From Rhodobacteraceae bacterium LMO-JJ12 (GTDB lineage Bacteria > Pseudomonadota > Alphaproteobacteria > Rhodobacterales > Rhodobacteraceae), in the NCBI GenBank assembly GCA_021555075.1, contig JAKGBX010000001.1, forward strand, positions 1,674,001 through 1,738,000: a DNA stretch of 64,000 bases, in the 5' to 3' direction. Of this stretch, positions 38,507 to 48,317 are shown in pieces (position 1 is the first letter of the stretch; each line of letters starts with the position of its first letter). The translations under genes and the position numbers were made by a program. Below the pieces are notes generated by a model that worked only from the letters and a program-made list of their open reading frames with translations, did not search any database and was not told the DNA's origin.

Positions 38507-39799
38507 TCAATCCGCACGCGGTGTAATCATCGAACGCCCCGCGGGCGGTCCGCTGATTGCACCTTGTCGTGGTTCAGGTTCGGCAAGATGCGGATGCAGT
38601 CGATAAAAGAGGTAGGACAGGCAGGCCAGCGCCCCCATCAACGGGATCAGCAGCGCCAGCGCAACCACGGGATCGGAAAAAAGTGCTGCCAGCGATCCGA
38701 CAAACAGCCCGGCTCCCATCTGCATGAACCCCATGAGCGAAGAGGCGGCTCCGGCAATATGTGGAAATGGTGCCAGAGCGGCGGTTGTCATCGCGGGCAT
38801 CACAAAGGCGATGCCGAAGGTATAGACCGCGACGGGGGCCATCACGCGCAGGAACGAGGGTTCTCCGATCAACAACGTCAGGATCAACCCACTTCCCAAG
38901 GCGATGAATGCCAGCCCCGGAGGTACCAAGCGATAGGCGCTGAAGCGTTTCATAAGTTGGCGCAACACCAACGACCCGGCAAGAAAACTGCCCGATTGCA
39001 TCAGCATACCCATTCCAAATTCGGTCGGGCTCAGTCCGAGTTCTTGCATAAGGATGAAAGGCAGGATCGTCGCTTGCGCATAAATCGCGCCGATTGCCCC
39101 GGCGATGGTCAACGACGTGGTCATGAAATGCCGGTTCGCCGCCAGCGTGACATAGGAACTCGCCAGACTGCGCAGGTTCAGGCGGCGACGATCGGGAATC
39201 ACGGTTTCGCGCAGCCCCCACAGCGTTACGGCGATCACCATCACTCCAAACAAGGTCATTGCGAGGAAAACCGACCGCCACCCCGCATGCGTCACCAAAA
39301 GCCCGCCCAGGGTCGGGGCCAGCGCGGGTGCAACGGCAAGGATGATTCCCATCAGGTTCATGATGCGCGAGGATTCGTCGCCTTGATACATGTCGCGCAC
39401 AATGGCGCGCGAAATCGCGACACCGGCGCTGGCGCCGATACCCTGCACGAACCGCGCCGCAATCAGCGTTTCGATGGAAGGCGCAATGAGCGCCAGCAGG
39501 CTAGCGGCGAGAAATATTGCCATGAAACCTATGATAACAGGTCGGCGACCCAACGCGTCTGATATCGGCCCTGCAATGAGTTGCGCGGTGGCAAAACCGG
39601 CAAAATACAGCGTCAATGTCATCTTGGCCATGGCGTTCGTCGTACCAAAGTCGGCGACAACTTCGGCCATTGCCGGGGTATATAACGCCATGGCAATCGG
39701 ACCGGTGGCAATAAATAGTGCGCCGATCAGGCTGACGCGGCGAATGGACATGCTAGGCTGAACTGGAATCGACGATGCGGGGGGGGAAGTGTCGGCCAT
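38507..39799 (-). CDS. Bcr/CflA-family MFS drug exporter
   Basis: A 430-residue major facilitator with 12 helices, starting at ATG 39797-39799, three bases after the MarR stop. The family signature between helices 2 and 3 appears as GPISDALGRRPVIIGFMAIF, and helix 4-5 shows RFVQGIGASAGVAISRAIVRD as in Bcr/CflA proteins (bicyclomycin, chloramphenicol and similar exporters). An in-frame longer start at 39889 would read into marR and is not needed. It sits between the regulator and the RND genes, so two different drug pumps share one operon. Confidence 0.92.
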   Translation of the reverse strand: MADTSPPASSIPVQPSMSIRRVSLIGALFIATGPIAMALYTPAMAEVVADFGTTNAMAKMTLTLYFAGFATAQLIAGPISDALGRRPVIIGFMAIFLAASLLALIAPSIETLIAARFVQGIGASAGVAISRAIVRDMYQGDESSRIMNLMGIILAVAPALAPTLGGLLVTHAGWRSVFLAMTLFGVMVIAVTLWGLRETVIPDRRRLNLRSLASSYVTLAANRHFMTTSLTIAGAIGAIYAQATILPFILMQELGLSPTEFGMGMLMQSGSFLAGSLVLRQLMKRFSAYRLVPPGLAFIALGSGLILTLLIGEPSFLRVMAPVAVYTFGIAFVMPAMTTAALAPFPHIAGAASSLMGFMQMGAGLFVGSLAALFSDPVVALALLIPLMGALACLSYLFYRLHPHLAEPEPRQGAISGPPAGRSMITPRAD

Positions 39800-39801
39800 G
39801 T

Positions 39802-40272
39802 TTATGCTGCCCCTGATGCGCGCTGGCTGCGATGGGCGGCAAGATGGTTGTCGCGCGCAACTTTCAGCAAATTGCGAAAGCAATCCCAATCATCGGTCGC
39901 GATGGTGCCGCGTGTGATACTGCGCACCTCGTCTCCGATACCTCGCAACTGCGCCAAAAGCGGCGCCGCGTTGTCTGTCACGCGGACCAACTTGGCCCGG
40001 CGATCGTGGGGATCGCAATCGCGGCGGATCAAACCAGCCGTTTCCAACCGATCCAGAACCGTTGTGACGCTCATCGCGCCAAGACCGGTTTGGTCAGCCA
40101 GATCGTGCTGACGCAACGGCCCGAACCGCGCCACAGTAGCCAATGTCCGCGCTTCACTCGGGGTTACGCCAAGTTCGGCTTCGCCCACACGGCGTTCAAA
40201 TTCGGCGCGCAACAGGCGCGCGATGTCGAGGATCAGAAAGGAGGTGGTGTCGACGTCGATTGGCTTGGGCAT
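39802..40272 (-). CDS. MarR-family transcriptional regulator
   Basis: A 156-residue winged-helix regulator. LRQHDLADQTGLGAMSVTTVLDRLETAGLIRRDCDPHDRRAKLVRVTDNA shows the recognition helix and the wing with the conserved Asp-Arg of MarR. It is the first gene of the MFS-adaptor-RND operon and most likely represses it until a phenolic or drug-like ligand binds. The operator should lie just upstream near 40280-40320; I see only imperfect inverted repeats there. Confidence 0.92.
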   Translation of the reverse strand: MPKPIDVDTTSFLILDIARLLRAEFERRVGEAELGVTPSEARTLATVARFGPLRQHDLADQTGLGAMSVTTVLDRLETAGLIRRDCDPHDRRAKLVRVTDNAAPLLAQLRGIGDEVRSITRGTIATDDWDCFRNLLKVARDNHLAAHRSQRASGAA

Positions 40273-40762
40273 GGAGTTGTTCCGAATATGATAAGCTGAG
40301 CAGATAGTATGGGAGGCTTACGATGGCAAGTCCGCCAGATTGTAAATTGAGTGGGGAAGTGTGTGAGCGGCGACAGCTGTCGGTGGTGTCAACGATGGCC
40401 ATGAACTGATGCGGTAGTTGGGCCGGGCCAAGAGCATAGGTTACGCCATAAGGAGGCCGGTACCTGACCCGACAAGATGGCGACTGATCCATTGAGCGTG
40501 AGAACGAATGCATGTCTTTCCACTCAAGCGGGCTTGGTGGGGATTGAGATCAGCTTGATGGTGATCCGTTTCGGGAGGCAATTCTTGTGAGCGCTGGGCT
40601 GCCTCTGCAGATTTTTTGGAGCCGGGTTTTGCGTGGCGATGGTCGCAGATGACCGGTAGCCTGGCGGGCGGAACGAGGTCCGCGGCGAGCGGGGGCTTCG
40701 AGGGCTCTTGCGGATGGTGCAGCCAGCGGCATGATGGAGCAACCCTTCGCAAAGGATCAGGC
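40273..40762. other. Divergent intergenic region between marR and the SbcD-like gene
   Basis: No supported gene in 490 bases. It must hold the promoter and operator of the MarR operon and the promoter of the nuclease pair. An 18-base word at 40675-40692 recurs exactly at 59863-59880, within another non-coding spacer. Overlapping frames on the minus strand have no recognisable family. Confidence 0.55.
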
Positions 40763-41956
40763 ATGAAGTTTCTTCACGTTGCAGACCTCCATCTCGACTC
40801 GCCATTGAAAACGCAGGCCGTGCGCAATCCGGCAATGTCCGATAGTCTGCGTGCGGCTTCGCGTCAGGTGCTTGGCCGGTTGGTTGATGCGGCAATCGCG
40901 CAATCGGTAGATGCGGTTCTGTTTGCGGGCGACACGTTTGACAACGGTGTGGCGGATGTCGCCAGCCGCGCAGCGCTGGCGGCGGAAGTGACGCGGCTTT
41001 CGCGCGCCGGAATCCCGGCGGTGCTGATCCAGGGCAATCATGATGCGCTTCTCGATCTTGACCGCTATGGGCCGATTTCGGATGCGCTTACGGTATTGAA
41101 ACCCGAGACGCCAACCTTTCGGATCGGCGAAGCGTCGATTCACGGCATCGGGTTTACCGCCGCACGTGTTGCAGAAAGCCTGTTGCCGCTTTACCCGCCG
41201 CCCGAGGCAGGTCGCTGGAATATCGGGTTGATGCACACCTCGCTCGACGGGGGGCCAGGGCATGATCCCTATGCGCCCTGCGCGTTATCGGACCTGATGG
41301 CGCATGGTTACGACTATTGGGGGTTGGGCCACATTCACAAGCGGGCTGTCTATGAAAGCGAGGGACGGATAGCGGTGATGCCGGGGATACCACAGGGGCG
41401 CAGTGTGAGAGAGATGGAGGGCGGATCGGCCACGCTTGTTGACCTCGATCTTCAGGGTGTGCGGGTGCGCGCGGTTCCGCTGGAACTGTTACGGTTCGTA
41501 CGCGTGCCGGTAGATTTCGCCGGAGTTGACGATCAGGCGAGGCGTGATGAACGGTTGCGCATGGCGTTGGCTGGGGCACTTGCGAAAGATGTGTTGATTG
41601 CGGCGCGGGTTGGAGCCACTGGCACACCCGCAGAACTGGGCGACCCGATCATGCTTGAGGCGCAGTTGCGTGAAGCGGCGGACAGGGTTGAAGGGGCATT
41701 TGTCGAAAGTCTTCGGCTTCATGTTGCTGAACGGGCCAGCAGCGAAGAGTCGGCTGATGATCTTGCGGCACTTATGCGAGCAGACGCAGCCACGCCGGGG
41801 TTTCGCGACGAGGTGCAAGTAGTTCTGAGCGAATTGCGCACCGCGCTGCCGTCAGAGATCCGTGACGTGTTGGACGAGAGTGAATTGGATGAATTGATCG
41901 ACGCTGGAGTCGAAACGATGACACTGCGCCTTGGCACGGGGAGGGCGGGGGAATGA
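40763..41956 (+). CDS. SbcD/YhaO-like DNA repair exonuclease (metallophosphoesterase)
   Basis: A 397-residue calcineurin-type phosphoesterase starting at ATG 40763 (AAGGA site). All metal-site motifs of the Mre11/SbcD group can be read: HVADLHLDSP (residue 4 on), FAGDTFDNG, LIQGNHDALL, and GLGHIHKRAVY. The C-terminal third is helical and is the probable contact to the ATPase. It acts on DNA ends or hairpins. The downstream ATPase gene overlaps by ATGA. The arrangement and sizes resemble Bacillus YhaO-YhaN more than E. coli SbcD-SbcC. Confidence 0.9.
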   Translation: MKFLHVADLHLDSPLKTQAVRNPAMSDSLRAASRQVLGRLVDAAIAQSVDAVLFAGDTFDNGVADVASRAALAAEVTRLSRAGIPAVLIQGNHDALLDLDRYGPISDALTVLKPETPTFRIGEASIHGIGFTAARVAESLLPLYPPPEAGRWNIGLMHTSLDGGPGHDPYAPCALSDLMAHGYDYWGLGHIHKRAVYESEGRIAVMPGIPQGRSVREMEGGSATLVDLDLQGVRVRAVPLELLRFVRVPVDFAGVDDQARRDERLRMALAGALAKDVLIAARVGATGTPAELGDPIMLEAQLREAADRVEGAFVESLRLHVAERASSEESADDLAALMRADAATPGFRDEVQVVLSELRTALPSEIRDVLDESELDELIDAGVETMTLRLGTGRAGE

Positions 41957-44900
41957 GGCTGCGCAAGCTTGATCTGCTCCGCTATGGCCGCTTCACCGAC
42001 TGCTCGCTCGATTTCGGAAATGGCGGCGGCGAGACCGATGTGACTATTGTCTATGGTGAGAACGAGGCTGGCAAGAGTACCGCCTTTTCGGCCTGGCTCG
42101 ACCTTCTCTTTGGCTTGCCGCTCCAACACGCCTATGACTTTGTGCACGCGCGCAAGGAGCTTCTTGTCGGAGCGACGATTGAAACCGATGATGGGCCGCT
42201 CACATTGCGCCGCACGGGGCAGCGAAGCGGATCGCTGAGCGACGAGAACGGGCGCGTTGTCGATGACCGGCGGCTGGAGCTGATGCTTTATGGTCTCGAC
42301 CGCGACAGCTATCGCACGCGATTCTCGCTCGATGACGAAGTGCTGCGACGGGGCGGTGACGAGATCGCGCAGGCGAAGGGTGATCTGGGGCAACTTCTGC
42401 ATGCCGGATCATCGGGTCTTTCGGGCTTTGCTGAGCTTTTGAAGCGCGCGCAGGAGGAAGTTGACGCCTTCCACAAGCCGCGTGGCCGCACAACGGTAGT
42501 GGCCGAGGGGCGCAACAGCCTGAAGGCGATGGACGAGGCCATTACAAACGCGCGCCTCGATCCACGGCGTTTTGATGAACTTCGTCGTCTGGTTGAGGAT
42601 GCGGAGGAGGCTTGTCAAAAGGCTGGCGCGACGCGCGACGATGCGAAGCGCAGACTTGTTATGCGCGAAGCCGCTGATGCGCGGCGCGCGTTGGCGCGTG
42701 AAATCGCCGGAGCGCGCGACCGTCTCTTGAAATATACGGGCGGTCCGGATCTCGTGGAAGGCGCGCTGACCCGGGTCAGTGTGGCGGCAGACGCGATCAC
42801 CCGAGCCAAGGAATCCGAGGCGGAGGCTGAAGAAAGCATCAATGACGCCAATAGGCGCCTTGAAGCGCTAAGTCCGGATCCGGAGGGATTGAAAATTGGC
42901 CAGTTACTAGCCGAACTTGATGCAGCCGAATTTGACGAAGGTGAACCGCTTGTTGCTCGCGCGAGCGCCGCAGGGGCAGATATCGACCGCCGCAGGGCAG
43001 AGCGGGATGCGGCATGGAAAAAGGCGCGCCAACTTGCAGAGAGCTTTGCAGGTGAAGGCGCCGACCCGAGCAGGGTCGTCTTGCCGCGCGATGTGTTGAG
43101 CGGCATTCGTGAGGCTGCCACCGAAGTGCGTGAAGCGGCGCGCGACTGTGACGATGCGCGTTGCAGGCTGGCTGAGACGCGTGCGGAAATGGGGCAGGTT
43201 GAAGAGATGCCCGACGGCGCCGACGCATTGGCGGATGCGCTTTGCGCGTTTGAGGCCTTGCCGCTTGATCCCCAACCCCTCGTGCGGGTCTTGCACGAAC
43301 GCGAGGCCGAGGCATTCCAACGTGCTGCCGGATTACCGCAGGGGTGGCGTGCGTTAACCGATGCAGGGCTTGCGACGCAGGCCGAGCTGCGCGCATTGGA
43401 GCGCGATGTGAAGACAGCCGATGATGCCGTGGCGCTGGCTGCGAACCGCTTGCGCGAGGCCGAGGAAGCGGCTGCGCAATGTGAGGCAGAACGCGACGCC
43501 ACAGTGCAGGCGGGAGTAGTTGTTACCGATGACGAGATCATCGCGAGCCGTTCGAGGCGCGACCGGCTATGGTCTGCGCATCGTAACCGGCTTGAATCCG
43601 AGACCGCTGAAACCTTCGAAGCGGCCATGCACGACGATGACGCAGCGCACGACACATACGGACGAACGGTCGAGGCACGCACCCGCGTATTGCAGCTTGG
43701 GGGTGAGCTTTTGAAACTTCGCAAGTTTGCCGAACGTCGACGCGCCGATCTGATCCAAGCGCGGGGCGCCCGCAAGGCGCCATTGGAAGCCAAGCGGCAA
43801 CTGGCCGCGCGGCTTGGGCTTGGGGCGGACGTCGACCTCGCCAGCTTTTTCGAAAGGCGGGATGCATTGCAGGACGCGCTTGAGGCGGCGCTGGCGGCGG
43901 AGACAGCGAAGGAGGAGCTTGCCGCGGCACAGGCGGCAGAGGCTGCGGCGTTGGAAGAGGTGGAGCAAGCTTACACAGACATCACGGGCGAGGAGGTTGG
44001 AGCAAGTGGCGTGCTTCCTGCGGCGCAGCGATTGCGCGCCGGGCTTGCCGAACGCCAGTCTCGTATCGCCAGCCGCGCAGAAGTGGAAAAGCTGGTGCGT
44101 CGGTTGGAGGCCGAAGTTGCTGTTGGGGAAGCGACGCGGGAGACGGTTCAGGCAACATATGCAGAGCGCGTTGCCGGTCTCTGGTGCGCCGAGCTGAAGG
44201 TGGAGGAGATGTTGCGGGTTACCGAGGGACTTGTGGAACTCGCAGAGGAACAACGGGCCGCTGAAAGTCTCGATCACCGCGTTGCGCAATTGAGTGCGGC
44301 TCTGAGCGCATTCGGTACTCGTGCGGCACCTCTGCGAAAGGCGTTGGGCCTGGCAGAAGAGTCGCAGGTAGATCACATCATGCGAACCGCCCGTACCCGC
44401 GCCGATGCTGCCCGTGAAACGGCACAGCTTGTTGCGCAGGCCGAGAAGGATTTGGCCGAGGCGGAGCGGGAACGCAGCAGGCAGATGAGGGCTATTCAAA
44501 ACGGCGAGGAAGTCATTGCAGGGCTGTTCAGGGATCAGGACCAAACGCCGGGCGATGCGCCGGTGGCGGCAGTAGAGCGCCTTGTCGCCCGGGACGAACT
44601 GCGTGCGGAACTTTCTCGCCTGACAGAGGAATACAGGGTCTTGGGAGAGGGGCTTGAATCCTCTGCGCTTGCCGCTGAAGAGCAGGACGCCGACCCGCTG
44701 CGGACTGGCAAGTTGCGCGAGGCGGTGGCGGAGGCAGATGTCGAGCGCGACGCGGCCATCGGGCGGCGAGGAGAGGTCCGAAATGCATTTGACGGTGCGC
44801 TGCAAATGACCGGGGGTGCAGAGCAGACGCAAGCGCGCGCTGCGCAACTGGAAACACTGCGTGAAGCGGCGCGTCGCGCAGCCGTGACAAAGATCGGTTT

Positions 44901-45345
44901 GATGGCAGCTTCGGGCGCGCTTCGCCGCTTGCGGGAGGATCGCCGCGGCCCAATGCTTGACGCGACCGAACGCGCTTTCACCCGCATGACCGGTGGGGAA
45001 TGGCAACGGCTGGAAGCCCGGGCGACAGGCACAGGCGAGCGACTGGTCGGCATCCGCGACGGTGCCGCCGTCGGAGCCGATGCCATGTCCACGGGAACCC
45101 GGGGTCAACTCTATCTTGCGTTGCGCGTCGCGGGGCACGCGGATTTCGTGAACCGATACGGTCCTTTGCCTTTTGTTACGGACGATATTCTTGAAACCTT
45201 CGATGATGCGCGGGCCACTGCGGCGCTGGCCCTTACCGGGGAAATGGGCCGAAGTGGGCAGGCGATCATGTTCACACACCATCGCCATCTGGTGACTCTG
45301 GCAGCACAGGTTATTCCCGGCGTAAGAGTCGTTGAGCTTGGGTGA
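41953..45345 (+). CDS. SbcC/YhaN-like AAA ATPase with long coiled coil
   Basis: A 1130-residue SMC-like ATPase. Walker A is GENEAGKST (35-43); the central 800 residues are coiled coil rich in Glu, Ala and Arg. The C-terminal half-site carries the signature-like MSTGTRGQLYLALRVAGH and Walker B PFVTDDILETFDD, followed by MFTHHRHLVTLA. This layout matches YhaN-type ATPases, in which no zinc-hook CxxC is seen; I find none in the coil. It should work with the phosphoesterase next to it in processing DNA ends. Long antisense frames over it are codon-bias shadows. Confidence 0.9.
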   Translation: MRLRKLDLLRYGRFTDCSLDFGNGGGETDVTIVYGENEAGKSTAFSAWLDLLFGLPLQHAYDFVHARKELLVGATIETDDGPLTLRRTGQRSGSLSDENGRVVDDRRLELMLYGLDRDSYRTRFSLDDEVLRRGGDEIAQAKGDLGQLLHAGSSGLSGFAELLKRAQEEVDAFHKPRGRTTVVAEGRNSLKAMDEAITNARLDPRRFDELRRLVEDAEEACQKAGATRDDAKRRLVMREAADARRALAREIAGARDRLLKYTGGPDLVEGALTRVSVAADAITRAKESEAEAEESINDANRRLEALSPDPEGLKIGQLLAELDAAEFDEGEPLVARASAAGADIDRRRAERDAAWKKARQLAESFAGEGADPSRVVLPRDVLSGIREAATEVREAARDCDDARCRLAETRAEMGQVEEMPDGADALADALCAFEALPLDPQPLVRVLHEREAEAFQRAAGLPQGWRALTDAGLATQAELRALERDVKTADDAVALAANRLREAEEAAAQCEAERDATVQAGVVVTDDEIIASRSRRDRLWSAHRNRLESETAETFEAAMHDDDAAHDTYGRTVEARTRVLQLGGELLKLRKFAERRRADLIQARGARKAPLEAKRQLAARLGLGADVDLASFFERRDALQDALEAALAAETAKEELAAAQAAEAAALEEVEQAYTDITGEEVGASGVLPAAQRLRAGLAERQSRIASRAEVEKLVRRLEAEVAVGEATRETVQATYAERVAGLWCAELKVEEMLRVTEGLVELAEEQRAAESLDHRVAQLSAALSAFGTRAAPLRKALGLAEESQVDHIMRTARTRADAARETAQLVAQAEKDLAEAERERSRQMRAIQNGEEVIAGLFRDQDQTPGDAPVAAVERLVARDELRAELSRLTEEYRVLGEGLESSALAAEEQDADPLRTGKLREAVAEADVERDAAIGRRGEVRNAFDGALQMTGGAEQTQARAAQLETLREAARRAAVTKIGLMAASGALRRLREDRRGPMLDATERAFTRMTGGEWQRLEARATGTGERLVGIRDGAAVGADAMSTGTRGQLYLALRVAGHADFVNRYGPLPFVTDDILETFDDARATAALALTGEMGRSGQAIMFTHHRHLVTLAAQVIPGVRVVELG

Positions 45346-45661
45346 GCCAGAGGAGCGTGGCCGCGACCTGTAAAAACTGCCGCGGGGTTCGTGAATGAGA
45401 TTTGCCAAAAGGTCGGCTTCGGTCACAGCAAATCTGGCGGGGCATTGAGGCAGCAATAACGCGCCCGCATTCAATCGTGTCAACATCGACCAGGTCTATG
45501 CTCTGATCTTAATCGAAAGGCTCGCCAATGGCGATTTTGATGGTCCCGGCTACGTGGTTTGAAAAGGCTGCGCAAGCACCTGCATTTTCGCCTACATACG
45601 GCGCCGGTAGGCCATGGGCCGCTCTTCTTGTTGCGCGATCGAGATGTCTAGTGGAGGGTCA
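45346..45661. other. Convergent spacer between the SbcC-like gene and the second TRAP operon
   Basis: No supported gene. The frame starting at 45528 overlaps dctP on the other strand and lacks any family features. The right edge carries the hairpin that probably ends the TRAP message. Confidence 0.5.
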
Positions 45662-45690
45662 CCCGCACCCATCTATTCGGAGGGTGCGGG
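45662..45690 (-). terminator. Hairpin after the second TRAP receptor gene
   Basis: CCCGCACCC and GGGTGCGGG form a perfect 9-base-pair stem with an 11-base loop, 8 bases after the receptor gene stop. There is no T run on the minus strand, so it may be a stabiliser or a Rho-assisted end rather than a classic terminator. Confidence 0.55.
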
Positions 45691-45698
45691 CAGGGCCG

Positions 45699-46766
45699 TC
45701 AGCCGCGACCGGCCAGCATCGGCAGGGTCATCGCCGCAGCATAGTCGCGGGCATCGGCCAGATAGGCGTCATAGCTTTCGCGCACGCGGGCTACGTCGGC
45801 ATTCGCCGCCGTCAGTTCGTCCTGAATCTCGCCCCAGGCGCTGCGCATGGCTGCGACCACCTCATCGGGGAAGTTCAGGAATTCGACGCCTTCGGCCTTG
45901 AGCGCGGTCATGGCGCGGGCGTTGAAATAGTCAAACTGCGCGTGACTTTCTAGTGCAGCGGCATGGGCAGCGTTCATGCAGATCGCCTGTAGGTCACTGG
46001 GCAACTCGCCGAATGCATCCTTGTTGAACACGATCGCGAGGCCTGCGCCGGGTTCGTTATAGGCGGGGACATAGCAAAGCTTGGAAATCTTTTGTAGGCC
46101 GAACGCCTGATCCAGCATTGGCCCGACCCATTCGGCGGCATCAATTGCGCCCGACTGGAAGGCGGTAAAAATTTCCGGCGGTGGCATCAGCACGGCATTG
46201 GTGCCGAGCTTGCGGTAGATCTCGCCGCCCAGACCGGCGATGCGCATGTTCAGCCCTTTGAGGCTGTCGACGTTTTCGATCCGGTTCTTGAACCAACCGC
46301 CCGACTGCGTGTTGGAATTACCGGAATAGAACGGAACCAGCCCGCGTTGGGCATAAATATCGTCCCACAACTCTTGCCCACCGCCGTATTTCAGCCAGGC
46401 GAAATGCTCGTTCGATGTCATGCCAAAGGGCACGGCGGTGAACCAGTGAAGTGCCGCGTTCTTGCCCGCAGCATAATAGGTAGGCCCGTGACCGACCGGT
46501 ATGTTACCTTGCTGCACAGCATCTTCAACTGCGAAGGGAGGAACCAGTTCACCTCCGCCATAGACGGTCATGTTCAGTCGGCCATCGGACATGGCGGCGA
46601 CCTTTTCGGCGAAGTTGGTGACATTTGTGCCGACGCCAGGCGCGTTCTTCGGAAAGGCCGTGGCCAAGTTCCATTCGATTTTGCCTTGGGCCACTGCAGG
46701 CGTGGCTAGTGCCGCCATGCCTGCGGTTGCGCCTAGACCGGCGCTCAGGAATTTTCTGCGTTTCAT
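45699..46766 (-). CDS. TRAP transporter substrate-binding protein, Tat-exported (TakP/DctP type)
   Basis: A 355-residue periplasmic receptor with a twin-arginine signal (MKRRKFLSAGLGATAGMAALATPAVAQ). The mature protein (WNLATAFPKNAPGVGTNV, YGGGELVPPFAVEDAV, LNMRIAGLGGEIYRKLGTNAVLMPPPEIFTAFQSGAIDAAEWVGP) matches the group of TRAP receptors that bind monocarboxylic 2-oxoacids and lactate, usually as calcium or sodium complexes. Tat export is usual for that group. It is the last gene of the operon Q-M-P, in the opposite order to the first TRAP set. Confidence 0.9.
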   Translation of the reverse strand: MKRRKFLSAGLGATAGMAALATPAVAQGKIEWNLATAFPKNAPGVGTNVTNFAEKVAAMSDGRLNMTVYGGGELVPPFAVEDAVQQGNIPVGHGPTYYAAGKNAALHWFTAVPFGMTSNEHFAWLKYGGGQELWDDIYAQRGLVPFYSGNSNTQSGGWFKNRIENVDSLKGLNMRIAGLGGEIYRKLGTNAVLMPPPEIFTAFQSGAIDAAEWVGPMLDQAFGLQKISKLCYVPAYNEPGAGLAIVFNKDAFGELPSDLQAICMNAAHAAALESHAQFDYFNARAMTALKAEGVEFLNFPDEVVAAMRSAWGEIQDELTAANADVARVRESYDAYLADARDYAAAMTLPMLAGRG

Positions 46767-46784
46767 TTTTTAAGGTCTCCCCCT

Positions 46785-48317
46785 CTATCGGAACATTAAG
46801 TCGGGCAGCCATGTGGCAAGCTCCGGCACGGCTATCAGAATGCCTAACGCGACAACCTGCAAGCAGACGAATGGTATCACCCCGAAATAAATGTCTGAGG
46901 TAGTGATTGACCGTGGCGCCACCGAGCGGAAATAGAACAGGGCAAAACCGAATGGCGGAGTCAGGAACGAGGTTTGCAGGTTCATTGCCAGCAACACTCC
47001 GAACCAGACCGGCGATATGTCGGTTCCCAGAATTGGCGGGCCCAGTAGTGGCACGACGATATAGATGATTTCGACCGCCTCCAGCATGAAACCCAGGAAA
47101 AACACCAACACCATGACCAGCGCCAGCGCGCCGGTGGTGCCGCCGGGCATGTCAGCCAGCAAGCCTTCAACAGTGTGATCGCCGCCAAAACCGCGAAAAA
47201 CCAGACTGAGCATAGAGGCGGCGATGACGATACCAAAGACCATGCCCGAGATGCGAACCGTCTCGGTCAGGGCGCTGACCAGAACCCCAGCCCGCCAAAC
47301 CCGCCAGCTCGCCGAAAGAGTGCCAAGCGCGATCAGAATTGCGGCCAAAGCCCCGATCAAGGTGGCCGCCTGACCGTGACCGGCACCGACAATGCGTAGG
47401 GCGACAAATATCAGCGCAGCACCGGCGGCTGCCAGGATCAGCAATCGTCCCGTCCCGGGGCGCCCGGTCATGTAGCCAGCCAGCAACAATGCACCGATCG
47501 CACCGAGCCCGGCGGCTTCTGTCGTTGTGGCGACCCCGGCGAGGATCGAACCCAGCACTGCTAGGATAAGGCCGATCGGGGGCAGGAAAGTGGAGAGGAT
47601 TTCGGACATGGGCACGATTTCACGTGCCCGCACGGGGCGACCGCGCATCGGGCGCAGCGTCAGGGCGATATATCCGGCGTAGAGTAGCACCAAAATCAGG
47701 CCGGGCACCATTGCGCCTGCGAACAGATCGCCTACCGAGACCGGTTGAATGGCGAAATTACCGGCCTTCTGCTGCGCCTCCAGATAGGCGTTGCCGATTT
47801 GATCCCCTAGCAGGACCAGGAGAATCGATGGCGGGATGATCTGACCCAAAGTGCCGCTGGCGCAGATCACGCCCGAAGCCAGTCTGGGCCTGACTCCGGC
47901 TTCGAGCATTGCTGGCAGGCTGATCAGCACCAGCATCACAACGGTCGCACCGATGATACCGGTCGAGGCTGCAATCAGAGTCGAAAATAGCAGCACCGAC
48001 AGGGTAATTCCGCGCGGGCTGCCTCCAACGATCCGTGACAGCACGCCAAGCATCCGTTCTGCCAGACCCGAGCGTTCGAGCAATACCCCCATCAACACGA
48101 ATAATGGCACGGCCATCAAAAGAGTGTTGGTCATCACCCCCCAGACTCGCGCGGGGTAGAAGTTGAGGAAAGACAGGTCAAACTGGCCAAACAGGCTGGC
48201 GATGACGGCAGTTATCAGCGGCACGCCGGCAATTGCCAGCATCGCCGGAATGCCACTGAGGATGCCAGCGAACAGGCCAAAAATCAGAATCAGCAGAAAG
48301 ATGTCATGCGGCGTCAT
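46785..48317 (-). CDS. dctM: TRAP transporter large permease (DctM family), long form
   Basis: A 510-residue permease, about 80 residues longer than the first DctM of the window owing to extra helices in the middle (near 285-345, the APAVRAREIV to LSASWRVW region). Family motifs include IGATVVMLVLISLPAMLEAG, GTLGQIIPPSILLVLLG and TSFLTPPFGFALFYFRS. Long DctM proteins of this kind go with Tat-type monocarboxylate receptors, as here. It overlaps the small permease gene by 14 bases. Confidence 0.92.
   Translation of the reverse strand: MTPHDIFLLILIFGLFAGILSGIPAMLAIAGVPLITAVIASLFGQFDLSFLNFYPARVWGVMTNTLLMAVPLFVLMGVLLERSGLAERMLGVLSRIVGGSPRGITLSVLLFSTLIAASTGIIGATVVMLVLISLPAMLEAGVRPRLASGVICASGTLGQIIPPSILLVLLGDQIGNAYLEAQQKAGNFAIQPVSVGDLFAGAMVPGLILVLLYAGYIALTLRPMRGRPVRAREIVPMSEILSTFLPPIGLILAVLGSILAGVATTTEAAGLGAIGALLLAGYMTGRPGTGRLLILAAAGAALIFVALRIVGAGHGQAATLIGALAAILIALGTLSASWRVWRAGVLVSALTETVRISGMVFGIVIAASMLSLVFRGFGGDHTVEGLLADMPGGTTGALALVMVLVFFLGFMLEAVEIIYIVVPLLGPPILGTDISPVWFGVLLAMNLQTSFLTPPFGFALFYFRSVAPRSITTSDIYFGVIPFVCLQVVALGILIAVPELATWLPDLMFR

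Noticed and set aside
38486-39562. A 358-codon plus-strand frame opposite the MFS exporter
   Set aside because: The minus strand encodes a clear Bcr/CflA membrane protein; the plus-strand frame is rich in His, Gln and Arg, as expected from the complement of hydrophobic codons.
40524-40895. Minus-strand frames upstream of the SbcD-like gene that look coherent over 50 residues
   Set aside because: They extend into the SbcD coding region on the other strand and match no family I can name.
43567-45486. A long minus-strand open frame (639 codons) opposite the SbcC-like gene
   Set aside because: It lies antisense to a clear ATPase coding frame in GC-rich DNA, has no recognisable domain and is explained by codon bias of the real gene.
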